DNA of 8,407 bases from JBFGFG01 sp041627475. Its GTDB lineage: Bacteria > Actinomycetota > Nitriliruptoria > Nitriliruptorales > Nitriliruptoraceae. The number at the start of each line of letters is the position of its first letter. Positions within the stretch are counted from its first letter, which is position 1. Position numbers and translations under genes: made by a program. The stretch is taken from assembly GCA_041627475.1 (NCBI GenBank), contig JBFKQZ010000135.1:1-8407 (forward strand). The letters are read 5' to 3'. The notes under the pieces were generated by a model, which saw only the letters and a list, made by a program, of their open reading frames with translations, was not told the origin of the DNA and did not search any database. Shown here in pieces: positions 6,110 to 8,407 of this stretch.

Positions 6110-6969
6110 TCATGCACCTCGTGGTCACCCAGCTCGCCGAGCAACCGCGAGAGGCCCTCGCGCCAGGGCCGCAGCGGCGTCAGGCCGGCCTGAGTCGCGT
6201 GGCGATCGGAGAGCACCGAGTACGCGGGGCGCGGCGCGGGCCGATCGAGCTCGCTCGACTTCATCGGTTGGAGGTCGACCTCGAGTCCGGCGAGCTCGAA
6301 CGTGGCCGCCGCGAGGTCGAACCACGAGCACGTCCCCGAGTTCGTCCGGTTCCAGGTGCCGTGCCGACCACCCGCGGCGAGCTCGCGGATCGCGACCGCG
6401 AGGTCGCGGGTGAACGTCGGCGAGCCCACCTGGTCGTCGACGACCCGGGCGCTTCCCTGCTCACGGCCGACGCGGAGCATCGTCCTCACGAAGTTGCTGC
6501 CACGCGCGCCGCAGACCCACGCGGTGCGCACGATGTAGTGCGCGGGCAGGGTCTGGCGGATGAGCGCCTCGCCGGCGGCCTTGGTGCGCCCGTACTCGCT
6601 GACGGGCCCGATCGGGTCGAACTCGGTGTACGGGCGGGTGCCTGCGCCGTCGAAGACGTAGTCCGTCGAGAGGTGGACGAGCTCCGCGCCGACGTTGCGG
6701 CAGGCGCGGGCGAGCCACCACGGCCCGAGGGCGTTGTCGCGGTGGGCACGGTCAGGATCGCCCTCGCACCCGTCGACGTTCGTCCAGGCCGCGCAGTTGA
6801 CGACGAGCTCGGGCTCGAGGTCATGGACGACCGCGGAGACCGCGGCCTCGTCGGAGACGTCGAGGTCGACGTGGGTGAGGCCAGTGACGTGGGTGCCGGG
6901 GCGCTCGCGGTAGGCGTCGAGGACGTCCAGCCCGAGCTGGCCGCCGGCACCCGTGACGAGGACCCGCAC
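6106..6969 (-). CDS. rmlD: dTDP-4-dehydrorhamnose reductase RmlD
   Basis: RmlD catalyses the NAD(P)H-dependent reduction of dTDP-4-keto-L-rhamnose to dTDP-L-rhamnose, the last step of donor synthesis in the cytoplasm. The 287-residue protein has the usual family length. It is a short-chain dehydrogenase-type Rossmann protein: TGAGGQLG (6-13) binds the cofactor, NCAAWTNVD (58-66) follows beta-4, STDYVFDG (101-108) gives the active-site Thr/Ser region, and YGRTK (126-130) is the catalytic YxxxK. VCGARGSNF, DQVGSPT and the C-terminal RPAYSVL are RmlD-type substrate-domain elements. GTG 6969 is chosen because the Rossmann strand begins directly there, an AGAAGGG site sits 6 bases upstream, and it lies 2 bp after the rmlB stop. 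A longer in-frame extension overlapping rmlB adds no recognisable sequence. No RmlC domain is fused. Identification is secure. Confidence 0.96.
   Translation of the reverse strand: MRVLVTGAGGQLGLDVLDAYRERPGTHVTGLTHVDLDVSDEAAVSAVVHDLEPELVVNCAAWTNVDGCEGDPDRAHRDNALGPWWLARACRNVGAELVHLSTDYVFDGAGTRPYTEFDPIGPVSEYGRTKAAGEALIRQTLPAHYIVRTAWVCGARGSNFVRTMLRVGREQGSARVVDDQVGSPTFTRDLAVAIRELAAGGRHGTWNRTNSGTCSWFDLAAATFELAGLEVDLQPMKSSELDRPAPRPAYSVLSDRHATQAGLTPLRPWREGLSRLLGELGDHEVHE
6115..6120 (-). promoter_or_regulatory. Ribosome binding site GAGGTG for the small membrane protein
   Basis: GAGGTG on the - strand, within the last codons of rmlD, lies 5 bases before GTG 6109. It supports that start and coupling to rmlD termination. 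The ATG four bases upstream of the GTG is out of frame. Confidence 0.6.
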
Positions 6970-6971
6970 CG

Positions 6972-7964
6972 TCAGCCCTTCTGCCCGCGGCGGTCCGATG
7001 CCCCGCCCTGCTTCAGCGGTCGCCACCACCACTCGTTCTCGCGGTAGAACTCGATGGTGAGATCGAGCCCCTCCTCGAAGCTGTGCTCCGGCTTCCAGCC
7101 GAGTTCACGGATGCGCGTCGTGTCGACGGAGTAGCGCAGGTCGTGCCCGGGGCGGTCCTGCACGAACTCGATCATCTCCTCGCCGAGCCCGAAGCGGTCG
7201 AGGATCGCGTAGGTGAGCTCCTTGTTGCTCAGCTCGTTGCCCGCACCGACGTTGTAGACACCACCGGGCTCGCCCTCGACCAGCACGAGCCACTGCGCAG
7301 CCGCGTTGTCGACGACGTAGGTCCAGTCGCGGACGTTGCGGCCGTCGCCGTAGAGCGGGACCTTCCGGCCGTCCATGAGGTTGGTGACGAAGAGCGGGAT
7401 GACCTTCTCGGGGTAGTGGTACGGCCCGAAGTTGTTGGCCGTCCGCGTCACCATGATCGGGTAGCCATAGGTGACGTTGTACGCACGCGCGAGCAGGTCG
7501 GCCGAGGCCTTCGAGGCGGAGTACGGCGAGTTCGGCTCGAGTCCGTCGCCCTCGCTGAACGAGGCCGGCTCGGCGATCGAGCCGTACACCTCGTCCGTCG
7601 AGATGTGCAGGAACCGCTCGACCTCGAGCTGGCGGGCGGCCTCGAACACGACGCCCGCACCGTACGAGTTCGTGTAGAGGAACGGGGCGGGCCCGTCGAT
7701 CGAGCGGTCGACGTGCGACTCCGCCGCGAAGTTCACGACGGCATCGTGGCCCGCCATGGCCTCGCGCAGCTGCTCGGCCTGACAGATGTCACCGCGCACG
7801 AACTCGTACCGGTCGTCGGCCGCCACGTCACGCAGGCTCTCGGGATTGCCGGCGTACGTCAGGATGTCGAAGTTGGTGACCCGGACGTCGTCCGTGTTCT
7901 GGAGGACGTACCGGATGAAGTTGGAGCCGATGAAGCCGGCTCCGCCGGTCACGAAGAGTCGCAT
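6972..7964 (-). CDS. rmlB: dTDP-glucose 4,6-dehydratase RmlB
   Basis: RmlB converts dTDP-D-glucose to dTDP-4-keto-6-deoxy-D-glucose with a bound NAD+ that is recycled, the second step of dTDP-rhamnose synthesis. The 330-residue protein is an extended short-chain dehydrogenase. GGAGFIGSN (7-15) binds NAD; AAESHVDRSI (80-89) and STDEVYG (122-128) follow, the latter holding the T-D-E active-site triad of dehydratases. YSASK (148-152) is the catalytic YxxxK, NNFGPYHYPEK (177-187) contacts the sugar nucleotide, and YGDGRNVRDW (205-214) completes the family signature. ATG 7964 is the start because the Rossmann strand begins there; the site upstream (AAGTGAG, 6 bases away) is modest. The frame stays open 117 bases further, but that part overlaps the rmlA tail and is not conserved-looking. 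It starts 49 bp after the rmlA stop and ends 2 bp before rmlD. It is the only gene with ATG among the visible starts. Identification is secure. Confidence 0.97.
   Translation of the reverse strand: MRLFVTGGAGFIGSNFIRYVLQNTDDVRVTNFDILTYAGNPESLRDVAADDRYEFVRGDICQAEQLREAMAGHDAVVNFAAESHVDRSIDGPAPFLYTNSYGAGVVFEAARQLEVERFLHISTDEVYGSIAEPASFSEGDGLEPNSPYSASKASADLLARAYNVTYGYPIMVTRTANNFGPYHYPEKVIPLFVTNLMDGRKVPLYGDGRNVRDWTYVVDNAAAQWLVLVEGEPGGVYNVGAGNELSNKELTYAILDRFGLGEEMIEFVQDRPGHDLRYSVDTTRIRELGWKPEHSFEEGLDLTIEFYRENEWWWRPLKQGGASDRRGQKG
6976..6982 (-). promoter_or_regulatory. Ribosome binding site AGAAGGG for rmlD
   Basis: AGAAGGG on the - strand, within the last codons of rmlB, stands 6 bases ahead of GTG 6969. 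It decides that start over upstream in-frame GTG/ATG codons inside rmlB and indicates coupling of the two genes. Confidence 0.6.
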
Positions 7965-8013
7965 GGAGTACTCACTTGGATGGACGAAGGTCGATGTCAG
8001 CGCAGCCGACTCC

Positions 8014-8407
8014 TCAGGGCAGCCCGACCTGGCTGTCGTCGCCGAGCATGAACCGGTAGGCCGCGGGCTTGCGCTCGCCACGCGTGATCGTCACGTCACG
8101 CCCGAGCAGCGATCCCTCGATGCGCGGGATGTCCTTGACCGTGCAGCGCTCGAGGACGACGGCGAACTCGATCTCGGTGCGCTCGATCAGGCAGTCGCTG
8201 GCGATCGAGGTGAAGGGCCCGACGTAGGTGTCGACGAGCCTCGTCCCGGCGCCGATGATCGCCGGGCCGCGGACGTTGGAGCTGATGAGCTCGGCGCCCT
8301 CCTCGATGACGACGCTGCCGACGACCTCCGAGTCCTCGTCGACCGCTCCGTCGACGCGCCGGCGGAGTCCGCCGAGGACGATGCGGTTGGCCGAGAGCAG
8401 CTCGTCC
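8014..8407 (-). CDS. rmlA: Glucose-1-phosphate thymidylyltransferase, long form RmlA (C-terminal part only)
   Basis: The frame runs from the right edge of the window to TGA at 8016-8014, giving about 130 C-terminal residues; the catalytic N-terminal domain lies outside. The visible part is a left-handed beta-helix: VDEDSEVVGSVVIEEGA, then SSNVRGPAIIGAGT, then YVGPFTSIASDCLIE, IEFAVVLE and GSLLGR. It ends with YRFMLGDDSQVGLP. An RGPAIIG element followed by a GP.TSI element and a terminal MLGD.S.V is typical of the long RmlA type (TIGR01208-like), which differs from the short single-domain RmlA of mycobacteria and enterobacteria. The enzyme would make dTDP-glucose from dTTP and glucose 1-phosphate, feeding RmlB, whose gene follows after 49 bp. 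Because the catalytic domain is unseen, nucleotide specificity is taken from family and context. The 49-bp gap to rmlB holds no hairpin or other feature that I can see. Confidence 0.88.
   Translation of the reverse strand, partial: DELLSANRIVLGGLRRRVDGAVDEDSEVVGSVVIEEGAELISSNVRGPAIIGAGTRLVDTYVGPFTSIASDCLIERTEIEFAVVLERCTVKDIPRIEGSLLGRDVTITRGERKPAAYRFMLGDDSQVGLP

Noticed and set aside
4823..6128. N-terminal extensions of the pyrophosphorylase and glycosyltransferase frames, which stay open far upstream and could suggest fusion proteins
   Set aside because: The extra sequence is out-of-frame reading of the preceding genes, low in recognisable structure; the domain starts coincide with GTG codons overlapping the previous stop, the first with a good ribosome site.
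7083..8051. A 322-codon + strand open frame antisense to rmlB
   Set aside because: It is antisense to an unambiguous RmlB with all catalytic motifs; no recognisable domain and no operon context on that strand.

Overview
This is a very GC-rich window with strong GC bias at third codon positions, frequent GTG starts and tightly packed genes. It carries chromosomal cell-envelope genes. The combination of a dTDP-rhamnose/WbbL-type operon with a SpoIID protein anchored by cell-wall-binding type 2 (CWB2) repeats suggests a high-GC actinobacterium (Actinomycetota), possibly a deep-branching non-mycolate lineage. That assignment is inference; there is no rRNA or other phylogenetic marker here.

Layout. 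(1) Bases 2-988, + strand: the C-terminal part of a multi-pass membrane protein resembling GT-C/GT39 or DUF2142 envelope-sugar proteins, cut by the left edge. (2) Bases 948-3551, - strand, converging on and overlapping the first gene by 41 bp: an 867-residue secreted protein with a signal peptide, a SpoIID/LytB peptidoglycan-processing domain, a Pro/Glu linker and three CWB2 repeats. (3) Bases 3552-3715: a short intergenic region with two small hairpins after the upstream operon and a weak candidate promoter for the SpoIID gene. (4) Bases 3716-8407, - strand: a compact operon that reads, in transcription order, rmlA (partial, cut by the right edge), rmlB, rmlD, a small four-helix EamA/SMR-type membrane protein, a WbbL-type rhamnosyltransferase and an NDP-sugar pyrophosphorylase of the ManB/GDP-mannose type. 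From rmlD onward the genes overlap by 4, 4 and 8 bp, and rmlD starts 2 bp after rmlB stops, so co-transcription and translational coupling are likely.

How the genes fit together. RmlA makes dTDP-glucose, RmlB dehydrates it, and RmlD performs the final reduction to dTDP-L-rhamnose. The RmlC epimerase step is not encoded in the window. The WbbL-like enzyme would transfer rhamnose to a polyprenyl-linked acceptor. The last gene would supply another activated sugar, probably GDP-mannose. The small membrane protein is a candidate for moving a lipid-linked sugar across the membrane. The rmlD-wbbL-manB order matches the mycobacterial arrangement, with the small transporter gene inserted. The neighbouring CWB2-anchored protein could bind the polymer this operon helps to build.

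No RNA gene, CRISPR array, insertion sequence, attachment site or origin was seen. No stretch longer than about 300 bases lacks a gene; the largest gap is 164 bp. Nothing here looks like a wholly new system. The most unusual points are the SpoIID-CWB2 architecture beside a rhamnose operon and the small membrane protein embedded in that operon.
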